DNA from: JAWOGN01 sp046496815
GTDB taxonomy: Bacteria > Desulfobacterota > DSM-4660 > Desulfatiglandales > Desulfatiglandaceae
Assembly (NCBI GenBank): GCA_046496815.1
Contig: JAWOGN010000221.1
Coordinates: 1-14,141, forward strand
Direction of reading: 5' to 3'
Length of the DNA stretch: 14,141 nucleotides
Shown here piece after piece: positions 8,165 through 14,141 of this stretch. The position numbers and the translations under genes are program-made. Position 1 is the first letter of the stretch. Each line of letters starts with the position of its first letter. The notes below the pieces were generated by a model. That model was not told the DNA's origin. It worked only from the letters and a program-made list of their open reading frames with translations, and ran no database searches.

Positions 8165-9625
8165 ATGTCGGATGATTTTGTGGAAGAAAGCACTGATGAA
8201 GAAGAGAGTTTCGCCGATCTCCTGGAATCCTACAGTTCTCGTCTGAACGATGACATTCAGGTGGGAGACAAGGTGCGGGGAGAAATCATCTCAATTGGAA
8301 AAGACACGGTTTTTGTCGACACCGGGACAAAATTAGACGGTTTCGTAGATAAAGAGGAACTTCTCGATGCCGACGGAAAATTGCCCTACAAGAAAGGCGA
8401 TATCCTCGAATTGTATGCAGTGTCGGTCAATGGGGGGGAAATCAGACTTTCCGAGGCCCTTTCGGGGATCGGCGGCCTCGCAGCGTTGGAGGAAGCATTT
8501 GAAAGTGCGGTACCCGTGGAGGGAAAAGTCATGGGGGTGGTCAAAGGGGGATTCCATGTCGACATCATGAAAAGGCGCGCATTCTGCCCCATCAGTCAAA
8601 TGGATTTGAAATACATTGAAGCGCCCAACGAATATGTGGGAGAGACGTACCCGTTTCTCGTAACCCAGTTTGAGGAAGACGGCGGCAACATCGTGCTTTC
8701 AAGACGTGCCCTGCTCGATCAAGAACAAAAAAAAGCCCGAAAGGAATTCCTTGAGGGCATCGAAGTCGGGGGGCAAATGGAAGGCAGGATCACAAAGTTG
8801 ATGCCCTACGGCGCTTTCGTGGAACTTTTCCCCGGTCTGGAGGGTATGGTCCACCTTTCAGAACTGAGCTGGTCCCGGGTGGAGAAACCGGGGGATGCCT
8901 TTAAAACAGGGGATCACGTTCCGGTGAAAATAATCGGTATCGAAGCCGGCGAAAGACCTGATCGCCCGAAGATTTCGCTTTCCATAAAGCAGGTAACCGG
9001 GGATCCCTGGGAACGCGTGAGTGACGCATTCAAGGAGGGCGACAAGGTAACCGGAAAGGTTACGCGATGCTCCAATTTCGGCGCCTTTGTTGAAATCGCC
9101 CCTGGAATTGAGGGGCTGGTCCACATCAGTGAAATGAGCTACACGAAAAGGGTCGTCAAGCCTGAGAACGAGGTGAAGCCGGGGGAGACCGTTTCCGTAG
9201 TGGTCAAAGAGGTTGATCCTTCCAGAAGGAGGATCTCGTTAAGCATCAAAGATGCGGAAGGAGATCCCTGGTTGGATGTGCCGGAGAAGTATCGCATAGG
9301 TCAGGCCGTGGAGGGCCGGATTGAGAAAAAGGAGAAATTCGGTTATTTTGTCACACTGGAGCCGGGAATTACAGGGCTTCTTCCGAAATCGGGGTTCAAG
9401 AAATCATCCGAGCCCACATCCATCGAGAAATTGAGACAAGGCGACCCCATTTCGGTCGTGATTGAGGAAATCAAGCCTGACGATCGAAGAATCACTCTCG
9501 GGCCGGGGGATTCCAGAGACGAGGACGAATGGCGTAAATTCGCTGAGGGCGAGGGAAAATCCCTGGGTTCCCTGGGAGAAAAGCTCCAAAAAGCGCTCAA
9601 TTCGAAAAAGGACACCGGAGAATAA
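8165..9625 (+). CDS. Five-domain S1 RNA-binding protein (ribosomal protein S1-like)
   Basis: This 486-residue protein has an acidic N-terminal tail (about residues 1-28, rich in D/E) and five S1 OB-fold repeats at roughly 33-98, 116-184, 202-275, 291-363 and 378-447. Domains 3-5 show the standard S1 pattern: G-x-(V/M)-x-G-(R/K)-(I/V), then YGAFVE, NFGAFVE and FGYFVT. The linkers are GDPW. The ESFADLL segment matches the start of ribosomal S1 (E. coli begins TESFAQLFEES), and domain 2 (VKGGFHVDI...RRAFCP) aligns with S1 domain 2. It is shorter than E. coli S1 (557 residues, six domains) because it lacks the sixth domain. Expected role: single-stranded mRNA binding and delivery to the 30S subunit. 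It is not beside cmk, so it could be the main S1 or a paralogue. It has its own promoter and a clear ribosome-binding site. Confidence 0.9.
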   Translation: MSDDFVEESTDEEESFADLLESYSSRLNDDIQVGDKVRGEIISIGKDTVFVDTGTKLDGFVDKEELLDADGKLPYKKGDILELYAVSVNGGEIRLSEALSGIGGLAALEEAFESAVPVEGKVMGVVKGGFHVDIMKRRAFCPISQMDLKYIEAPNEYVGETYPFLVTQFEEDGGNIVLSRRALLDQEQKKARKEFLEGIEVGGQMEGRITKLMPYGAFVELFPGLEGMVHLSELSWSRVEKPGDAFKTGDHVPVKIIGIEAGERPDRPKISLSIKQVTGDPWERVSDAFKEGDKVTGKVTRCSNFGAFVEIAPGIEGLVHISEMSYTKRVVKPENEVKPGETVSVVVKEVDPSRRRISLSIKDAEGDPWLDVPEKYRIGQAVEGRIEKKEKFGYFVTLEPGITGLLPKSGFKKSSEPTSIEKLRQGDPISVVIEEIKPDDRRITLGPGDSRDEDEWRKFAEGEGKSLGSLGEKLQKALNSKKDTGE

Positions 9626-9691
9626 AACAGCACCCGGTGGAAACGGAATCGGAAAGAATTCCAAGCCTGAGCGAGCCCGCCGTGAAATTTC
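9626..9691. other. Convergent gap between S1-like and PHP genes
   Basis: This 66-bp spacer contains only weak inverted repeats (GGAAT ... ATTCC with an 8-base loop) and no T-tract terminator on either strand. Confidence 0.4.
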
Positions 9692-10558
9692 CTATGCATT
9701 CCGATCCTCCGCCGGACTCCGTGATTCCGCCAATGGAAAGAGAGACTTCTGCCGGGCCCTGATCTTAAAGTACTCCGTGTAACCCACATCCCGTGCGAGA
9801 CTGAGTGCCTTGTCAAAGTCCGCGCCTACATCCTCAGGCCGATGGGAGTCCGATCCAAAACATATGGGGATCTCCCGCTCTCTTGCCAGAGAAAGGAGCA
9901 GCGGCGAAGGATAAATCTCCGCCACCGGTCTTCTCAGTCCCGATGTATTTATTTCGATTCCCATGTGGGCACCGGCAATACGATCCAGCGCGGGCTTCGC
10001 CATCTCCTCAACTGCGCTGTCCCGGGGACGGTGACCGAATTTTTTCGGCAAGTCTAAATGCCCGACGGTGTCAAACAGCCCCGTACCGGCCAGTCGTCCA
10101 ATGAGCTCAAAATACCTTCGCCACACAGCCGTTACGTCAGCGGTTTCCCAGATGTGAAGTTCCAAGGGGTTGTCAAATCCCCAATCTTCGATGTAATGCA
10201 CGGAGCCGAGGATAAAATCAAACGGCTGTTTGGGAAGCCATTCACCCAGGAATTCCACACATCCGTCATAATAGTCCGCTTCTATTCCCAGGAGGACATG
10301 GGGAACCTGGTTGTCCTGAAGCGGCCGGATCATTTGCATGTACCGGGGAAACTGATTCAGTTCCATTCTGTTGGCGGGATCGTATCCGTCGGGACTGGGC
10401 ACATGGTCCGCAAAACAAATCTCGGGTATGCCGCGTCTTTGCGCTGTTTTTCGATATTCAGACGGGTCCCCCTCCGCGTGCTTACAGAGGGCCGTATGCA
10501 TGTGATAATCGGGTAATGAATCGAAACCGGCTGTTTTGTTCAGCATATTTTCAACCAT
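9692..10558 (-). CDS. PHP-family phosphoesterase, probable histidinol-phosphatase (HisJ/HisK type)
   Basis: This 288-residue metal-dependent phosphoesterase has the polymerase-and-histidinol-phosphatase fold. Ligand motifs appear in order: H19-x-H21 (DYHMHT), H52 in FADHVP, E93 in GIEADY, H121 in GSVHY, H167 in GHLDL, E202 in IEINTSG, and D236-x-H238/H239 in GSDSHRPED. Size and the HVPSP and GSVHYI motifs match HisJ/HisK-type histidinol-phosphatases, which release phosphate from L-histidinol phosphate in histidine synthesis. No other his genes are nearby, so another phosphate ester cannot be excluded. The start is ATG 10558; a second in-frame ATG at 10546 is equally plausible because neither has a clear Shine-Dalgarno. 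The gene lies 89 bp downstream of the universal stress protein gene on the same strand and is probably co-transcribed. The last about 20 residues are polar and unlike the core. Confidence 0.85.
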   Translation of the reverse strand: MVENMLNKTAGFDSLPDYHMHTALCKHAEGDPSEYRKTAQRRGIPEICFADHVPSPDGYDPANRMELNQFPRYMQMIRPLQDNQVPHVLLGIEADYYDGCVEFLGEWLPKQPFDFILGSVHYIEDWGFDNPLELHIWETADVTAVWRRYFELIGRLAGTGLFDTVGHLDLPKKFGHRPRDSAVEEMAKPALDRIAGAHMGIEINTSGLRRPVAEIYPSPLLLSLAREREIPICFGSDSHRPEDVGADFDKALSLARDVGYTEYFKIRARQKSLFPLAESRSPAEDRNA

Positions 10559-10586
10559 TCAATCATAAGTGAATTCCCTTCGATAG

Positions 10587-10596
10587 GGACCGGTCC
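10587..10596. repeat. Perfect 10-bp palindrome between the stress-protein and PHP genes
   Basis: GGACCGGTCC reads the same on both strands and sits 29 bp upstream of the PHP start at 10558. It could be a protein site or weak hairpin, but there is no T-run, so it is not called a terminator. Confidence 0.25.
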
Positions 10597-10647
10597 GTGA
10601 TCAGGTATCCGGCAAATCCAAGCCAATGACACCCGCAGAAAATATGA

Positions 10648-11067
10648 TCATTTGACCATCATCACCGGGCAATGTGAAAGAATGGCGACTTTGTAGCTGA
10701 TGGTCCCCCAGCCTTGGGCCGGGCTTTCTTTGGCGATCTTGTGAGAGCTCAGGACGATGAGATCTACGTCATGCTGCTGCGCAAAGTCTATGATCTCCCG
10801 CGCCCTATTCCCGAAAATGATTTCTGCATGAATGGACAGCGCCTCACCTCCGTGCCGGGCTGTCATTTCGTCTAATTTCTTCTCAGCCCGCTCTCTCAAT
10901 TTCGCATAGAAATCTTTGAATTCCTCGTAGTCTGTGCTTTCAATTGTTTCAATCACATGCAGGAGGCTCAGTTTCGCTCCCTCATTCAAAGCCATCTTGG
11001 CCGCGATATCCATCGCTCTCAGACTTTTTCCCGTGAAATCGGTAGGAACAAGAATATGTCTAAACAT
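10648..11067 (-). CDS. Universal stress protein, UspA family
   Basis: This 139-residue single-domain cytoplasmic protein has the usual Usp length. The N-terminal strand ILVPTDF (5-11) with the conserved D10 is followed by LSLLHVIE (33-40), AEIIFGNRAREII (81-93) and the strand DLIVLSSHK (102-110). The C-terminus GTISYKVAILSHCPVMMV (121-138) matches the family ending (S-x-KV, H-CPV-x-V). The ATP-binding loop G-x2-G-x9-G-(S/T) is incomplete: SSHK replaces the first glycine-rich part, while GT remains at 121-122. Nucleotide binding may therefore be weak or absent. A ribosome-binding site AGAGGA (11075-11080 on this strand) is 7 bases upstream, and a good promoter lies at 11185-11212. The family responds to growth arrest and stress. 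It is first of a probable two-gene unit with the PHP gene. Confidence 0.92.
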   Translation of the reverse strand: MFRHILVPTDFTGKSLRAMDIAAKMALNEGAKLSLLHVIETIESTDYEEFKDFYAKLRERAEKKLDEMTARHGGEALSIHAEIIFGNRAREIIDFAQQHDVDLIVLSSHKIAKESPAQGWGTISYKVAILSHCPVMMVK

Positions 11068-11184
11068 GCGCCTGTCCTCTTGAAAAATTCAATCGGTTTA
11101 AAATAAAAATGGATGAAAATGCGAATGGTTACAAAAGTTTATTCGTACGTTTTATCAACGTCTTCAACTGAATCGGCGCCTTTC

Positions 11185-11212
11185 ATTTTATCGCCGTAAG
11201 TTCACATGTCAA
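11185..11212 (-). promoter_or_regulatory. Sigma70-type promoter of the stress-protein/PHP unit
   Basis: On the minus strand a perfect -35 TTGACA (11207-11212) is followed after 16 bp by -10 TAAAAT (11185-11190, 5/6). The predicted leader is about 110 nt. It is the best promoter match in the window. Confidence 0.6.
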
Positions 11213-11229
11213 AAGAACTTCGTTTTGAT
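11201..11229 (+). promoter_or_regulatory. Candidate promoter of the sensor kinase gene
   Basis: TTCACA (11201-11206, 5/6) and TTTGAT (11224-11229, 4/6) are spaced by 17 bp. The candidate overlaps the -35 box of the opposing promoter, so the two could compete. It would give a leader of about 275 nt. The -10 match is weak. Confidence 0.3.
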
Positions 11230-11263
11230 ACGGGAAGCTAAGAAAAAATGTTGAACCTGTCAA

Positions 11264-11303
11264 GGCAGCGATCGGGGTGTCGCTCCTGAACAGGAGACTT
11301 GCC
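11264..11303 (+). promoter_or_regulatory. Possible structured RNA element in the kinase leader
   Basis: Three short stems nest without gaps: GGCA (11264-11267) with TGCC (11300-11303), GCGA (11268-11271) with TCGC (11280-11283), and TCCT-GAAC-AGGA (11284-11295). They form a possible three-way junction. Within it lies a 14-bp palindrome CTCCTGAACAGGAG (11283-11296), which might instead be a protein-binding site. I do not recognise a known riboswitch. Stems are only 4 bp, so chance is possible. Confidence 0.2.
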
Positions 11304-11500
11304 GCTCCTTTCGCACGCAAAAACCGAGGCTTCATTATAGGCATTCTTGATTTTCAACCCAAGCATTTTTCACTCGTTGGATTCGGGCGGTGACGGTTGC
11401 TATCTGCGGATGACTGCGATAAGCTTAAAGGGAAAGGAAATCAGAGGCGGTGTTAACGCGACGCCTTACCCAAATCTTTTCGCCGCCGGCTTACCAAAAC

Positions 11501-11506
11501 AGGAGG
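11501..11506 (+). promoter_or_regulatory. Ribosome-binding site of the sensor kinase gene
   Basis: Perfect AGGAGG, six bases before ATG 11513. It fixes the kinase start. Confidence 0.85.
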
Positions 11507-11512
11507 ATATTG

Positions 11513-14141
11513 ATGGGCAAAAAGGTACCCTACGCAGACTTGGAAAAACAGCTCAAGAAGCTACAGAAGGAAGCCGCCCGATGTAAAGCCGCCGAAGAAG
11601 CGCTGCGACTGAGTAAGGAAAGGCACTCACAAATCGTCCAGGGGACCCCGATACCGACGTTTGTCATCGACAATCAACACCGCATTACAAACTGTAACCG
11701 ATCATTTGAAAAACTAACGGGCATTCCCGCCAGTGAAATGATCGGAACCCAGAAGCAATGGATGACATTCTATTCTAAAGAAAGACCGGTTATGGCGGAC
11801 CTCATTGTGGACAATGCCTCGGAACAAGACATTCTCAAGTACTACGGAACCAAATATCAGAAATCTCAGGTGATTGATGGCGGATACGAGGCAGAAGACT
11901 TCTTTCCGGAGTTGGGCGAAAATGGCAAATGGCTATTCTTTTCCGCCGCGCCCTTGAAGGATGCCGAGGGCAATGTCATCGGGGCCATAGAAACCCTTCA
12001 GAATGTCACGGAACGAAAACTGGCGGAAGAAGGACTTCGAAGATCAGAACGGCGGCTCAGAGCATTTATGGATTTTCTCCCGTATCCGGTGGTGGTTTTT
12101 ACATTGGACGGCCGTGTTTACTATGTGAATTCGGAATTCACCAACACCTTCGGCTGGACCCTGCACGAACTTGAAGGGAAGACGATCCCCTCGGTACCCC
12201 AAGGCCTTGAAGAAGAAACGAGCGAAATGATCAAAAGGCTCCTGGCGGAAAGAATTATCCAGCGACATGAAACCAAAAGACTGACCAAAGATGGGCGGAT
12301 TTTGGACGTGGTGATGCGGGCGGCTGTTTATTCGGTGTCAAAAAATGAGCCCGCCGGCGAAATCGTCATATATCGCGATATCACGCGCGAAAAACGAATC
12401 GCCCGGAATAACGAAGCGATCCTCCGCATCAGTACCGCCCTGCCCGAATATCCCGATTTGGAGGATCTCCTGGACTACATCAGCAACGAAGTCAAACGAC
12501 TCCTGGAAACGGAAGGAGCGCTCGTGACATTGCTGGACGAAGAGAGAGATGAGCTGTTTTTTCTCGGTGCTGCCTATGATGACACGGCGGCTGTAAAACG
12601 GGTTAAAGAGGTTCGTTTCCCTATGGATCGGCTGGTGGCGGGCAAGGTCATCGAAACGGGCGAACCCATTATCGTTTCCGATACCTCCGAAGATCCCGAC
12701 CTTCATAAAGAACGGGATAACAAATTGGGATATCATACCCGGAATCTGCTTCTGGTTCCGCTCAGGAGCGGGGATCGCATCATTGGCGTACTGGCTGCGA
12801 TCAATAAAAAGGACGGGGACTTTGACCAAACAGATACGGCGCTTTTGAGCACAATCGCCGGAACCGTGTCGCTTTCTGTTGAAAATGCCAGGTTTTCCGA
12901 GGAAATCATTAAGGCCTACCGAACCAATGATGCGCTCTTGCGTATCAGCACGGCGCTCCCGGCATATCCTGACCTGGAAGAGCTGCTGGACTATATCAGC
13001 AATGAGATCAAAAGGCTCATCGGGACCGAGGGGGCGCTGGTCGTTTTTCATGATGAAGAGAAACAAGAACTCTTTTTTCTGGGCTCTGCGTATGACGACA
13101 CCGACACACAGAAAAGGGTAAAGGAGAGTCGGTTTTCTATGGATCAGCTCGTGTCCGGCAAAGTGATTCGCACGGGCGAACCCCTGATTATTTCAGACAC
13201 CTCCAAGGATCGGGACCTTCATCAGGAGAGAGACAAAAAACTTGGGTACACCACCAGAAATCTATTGCTGGTCCCCTTAAGGAGCAGCGACCGAATTATT
13301 GGGGTTTTAAGTGCGATCAATAAGAAAGGAGATGATTTCAACCAGGCGGACGTTGAACTGTTGAGCATGATAGCCGGTACCGTCTCCCTTTCCATTGAGA
13401 ATGCGAGATTTTCTGAAGAGATAAAGCGGGCCTATAGAGAAGTTTCAAGTATGAACCGTGCAAAGGACAAAGTCATCAATCATCTGTCTCATGAATTGAA
13501 GACGCCGGTTGCGGTCCTGTCTCCCACCTTGAACATCCTGGCCAAAAAACTGGCCGGCCTTCCCGAGGAGACCTGGAAGCCCGCCGTAGAAAGGGCCCAA
13601 CGCAATCTGGAGCGCATTCTGGAGATACAGTACGGTGTCGATGACATCATGCAAAAAAAGCAATACAAGACCCATGAATTTCTCTCTCGGATTTTGGACG
13701 AGTGCGCCGATGAACTTGAAGCGCTTATTGCCGAAGCGGTGGGGGAAGGCCCGGTCATTGACCGCGTGAGGCAGCGTGTCGAAAAGATATTCGGTCCCAA
13801 GGCCGCTGTTTCCGAAGAGATTCGCCTGGATAAGTATGTTCGGGAAAGACTCAAAGCGCTCAAACCCGCATTCTCGCATCGAAAAGTAAAGGTGCTAAGC
13901 CGTCTTAAACCCGCCCCCCCCGTCTATATTCCCATCGATCCACTTGAGAAGGTGGTCAATGGCCTGGTGAAAAACGCAGTCGAAAACACTCCGGATGGGG
14001 GTAAAATCGAGGTGCGTGTTCATGAAAAGAAAAAGGGCACTGAATTGGTGGTGAGGGATTTCGGCGTCGGCATTACGGCAGAGAATCGGAGGCGGATATT
14101 CGAGGGCTTCTTTACGACCCAGGAGACCCTGGATTACTCCT
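11513..14141 (+). CDS. PAS-PAS-GAF-GAF sensor histidine kinase (3' truncated by window end)
   Basis: 876 codons are visible and the frame is open at the edge. A short coiled coil (residues 8-36) is followed by PAS1 (about 37-168, ending ETLQNVTERK) and PAS2 (about 180-293, ending IVIYRDITREK). Two near-copies of a GAF module follow (about 300-471 and 472-643). The transmitter starts near 650: H-box HLSHELKTPV with phosphoacceptor His660, N-box with N821 (KNAVENTPDGG) and G1 box DFGVGI from D849; the G2 box is just beginning or missing. I see no signal peptide or membrane segment, so it is predicted to be a cytoplasmic sensor. Sensed ligands are unknown; both GAFs carry NKx4Fx3D, part of the NKFDE motif of cyclic-nucleotide-binding GAFs. 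A receiver domain could follow beyond the window. The H-to-N distance of 161 residues is long for this family. The cognate response regulator is not visible. Confidence 0.92.
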   Translation, partial: MGKKVPYADLEKQLKKLQKEAARCKAAEEALRLSKERHSQIVQGTPIPTFVIDNQHRITNCNRSFEKLTGIPASEMIGTQKQWMTFYSKERPVMADLIVDNASEQDILKYYGTKYQKSQVIDGGYEAEDFFPELGENGKWLFFSAAPLKDAEGNVIGAIETLQNVTERKLAEEGLRRSERRLRAFMDFLPYPVVVFTLDGRVYYVNSEFTNTFGWTLHELEGKTIPSVPQGLEEETSEMIKRLLAERIIQRHETKRLTKDGRILDVVMRAAVYSVSKNEPAGEIVIYRDITREKRIARNNEAILRISTALPEYPDLEDLLDYISNEVKRLLETEGALVTLLDEERDELFFLGAAYDDTAAVKRVKEVRFPMDRLVAGKVIETGEPIIVSDTSEDPDLHKERDNKLGYHTRNLLLVPLRSGDRIIGVLAAINKKDGDFDQTDTALLSTIAGTVSLSVENARFSEEIIKAYRTNDALLRISTALPAYPDLEELLDYISNEIKRLIGTEGALVVFHDEEKQELFFLGSAYDDTDTQKRVKESRFSMDQLVSGKVIRTGEPLIISDTSKDRDLHQERDKKLGYTTRNLLLVPLRSSDRIIGVLSAINKKGDDFNQADVELLSMIAGTVSLSIENARFSEEIKRAYREVSSMNRAKDKVINHLSHELKTPVAVLSPTLNILAKKLAGLPEETWKPAVERAQRNLERILEIQYGVDDIMQKKQYKTHEFLSRILDECADELEALIAEAVGEGPVIDRVRQRVEKIFGPKAAVSEEIRLDKYVRERLKALKPAFSHRKVKVLSRLKPAPPVYIPIDPLEKVVNGLVKNAVENTPDGGKIEVRVHEKKKGTELVVRDFGVGITAENRRRIFEGFFTTQETLDYS
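12410..13441 (+). repeat. In-frame tandem duplication of a GAF module (2 x 516 bp)
   Basis: Unit 1 (12410-12925) and unit 2 (12926-13441) encode 172 residues each and align without a gap. By hand count about 131 of 172 residues are identical (about 76%). Shared blocks include RISTALP, YPDLE, LLDYISNE, TGEP, TRNLLLVPLRS, DRIIGVL and ENARFSEEI. Many codons differ at third positions, so the duplication is not recent. Confidence 0.9.

Larger units (their letters stand above)
11068..11512. other. 445-bp divergent intergenic region
   Basis: This region separates the stress-protein gene (minus) from the sensor kinase gene (plus). It is AT-rich near 11100-11260 and holds divergent promoter candidates around 11185-11229 and a foldable segment at 11264-11303. 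From about 11345 to 11500 I see no further motif except the kinase ribosome-binding site. No small gene with a credible start and ribosome-binding site was found. Confidence 0.6.

Noticed and set aside
9640..9665. Inverted repeat downstream of the S1 gene as a terminator
   Set aside because: Only a 5-bp AT-containing stem and no T-run.
11380..11410. GG...GC pattern resembling a sigma54 -24/-12 promoter
   Set aside because: Spacing between GG and GC is 8 or 11 bases rather than 10, and the flanking bases do not match TGGCAC/TTGC.
11347..11586. Small open frame (79 codons, TTG start) before and across the kinase start
   Set aside because: No ribosome-binding site, no recognisable fold, and it overlaps the well-supported kinase start in another frame.
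12338..13066. A 242-codon open frame on the minus strand
   Set aside because: It lies antisense to the GAF repeats of the kinase, is rich in F/I/R from reversed GAF codons and matches no family. It reflects the repeat, not a gene.

Overview
The window looks like chromosomal DNA of a Gram-negative bacterium. The gene set and domain styles suggest a deltaproteobacterial (Desulfobacterota-like) lineage: a five-domain S1 protein, a PAS/GAF sensor kinase whose first PAS ends in an alpha-beta motif I associate with that group, and a TPP-enzyme/BASS-transporter operon. This placement is inference from protein style, not a database result. Gene density is high, codon use looks even across genes, and I see no insertion sequence, integrase, CRISPR array, tRNA or rRNA.

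Region 1 (1-3069, plus strand) is the end of a tightly packed operon. It holds the C-terminus of a thiamine-pyrophosphate enzyme of the acetolactate-synthase type, a BASS-family (bile acid:Na+ symporter-like) transporter, an extended SDR (NAD-dependent epimerase/dehydratase) and a classical SDR. The genes are separated by 1 bp or overlap by 4 and 23 bp. Together they suggest uptake or export of an organic anion and its conversion by C-C lyase/ligase and redox steps; the substrate cannot be read from the sequence.

Region 2 (3144-7912, minus strand) is a two-gene DNA-repair type operon: a YhaO/SbcD-like metallophosphoesterase followed, with an ATGA overlap, by a 1168-residue YhaN/SbcC-like coiled-coil ATPase. 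A well-formed sigma70-type promoter lies upstream of the nuclease gene, in a 252-bp divergent gap shared with the next gene.

Region 3 (8165-9625, plus) is a stand-alone gene for a protein with five S1 RNA-binding domains, resembling ribosomal protein S1, with its own TATAAT promoter. Region 4 (9692-11067, minus) holds a universal stress protein gene followed by a PHP-family histidinol-phosphatase-like gene, read from a TTGACA/TAAAAT promoter.

Region 5 (11068-14141) is a 445-bp divergent intergenic region, with overlapping divergent promoter candidates and a short predicted RNA fold, followed by a large multi-domain sensor histidine kinase (PAS-PAS-GAF-GAF-HisKA-HATPase) that runs off the right edge. 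Its two GAF modules are a 172-residue tandem duplication, the most distinctive structure in the window. I did not find a clearly new multi-gene system; the best leads are the duplicated-GAF kinase with its structured leader and the TPP/BASS/SDR/SDR operon.
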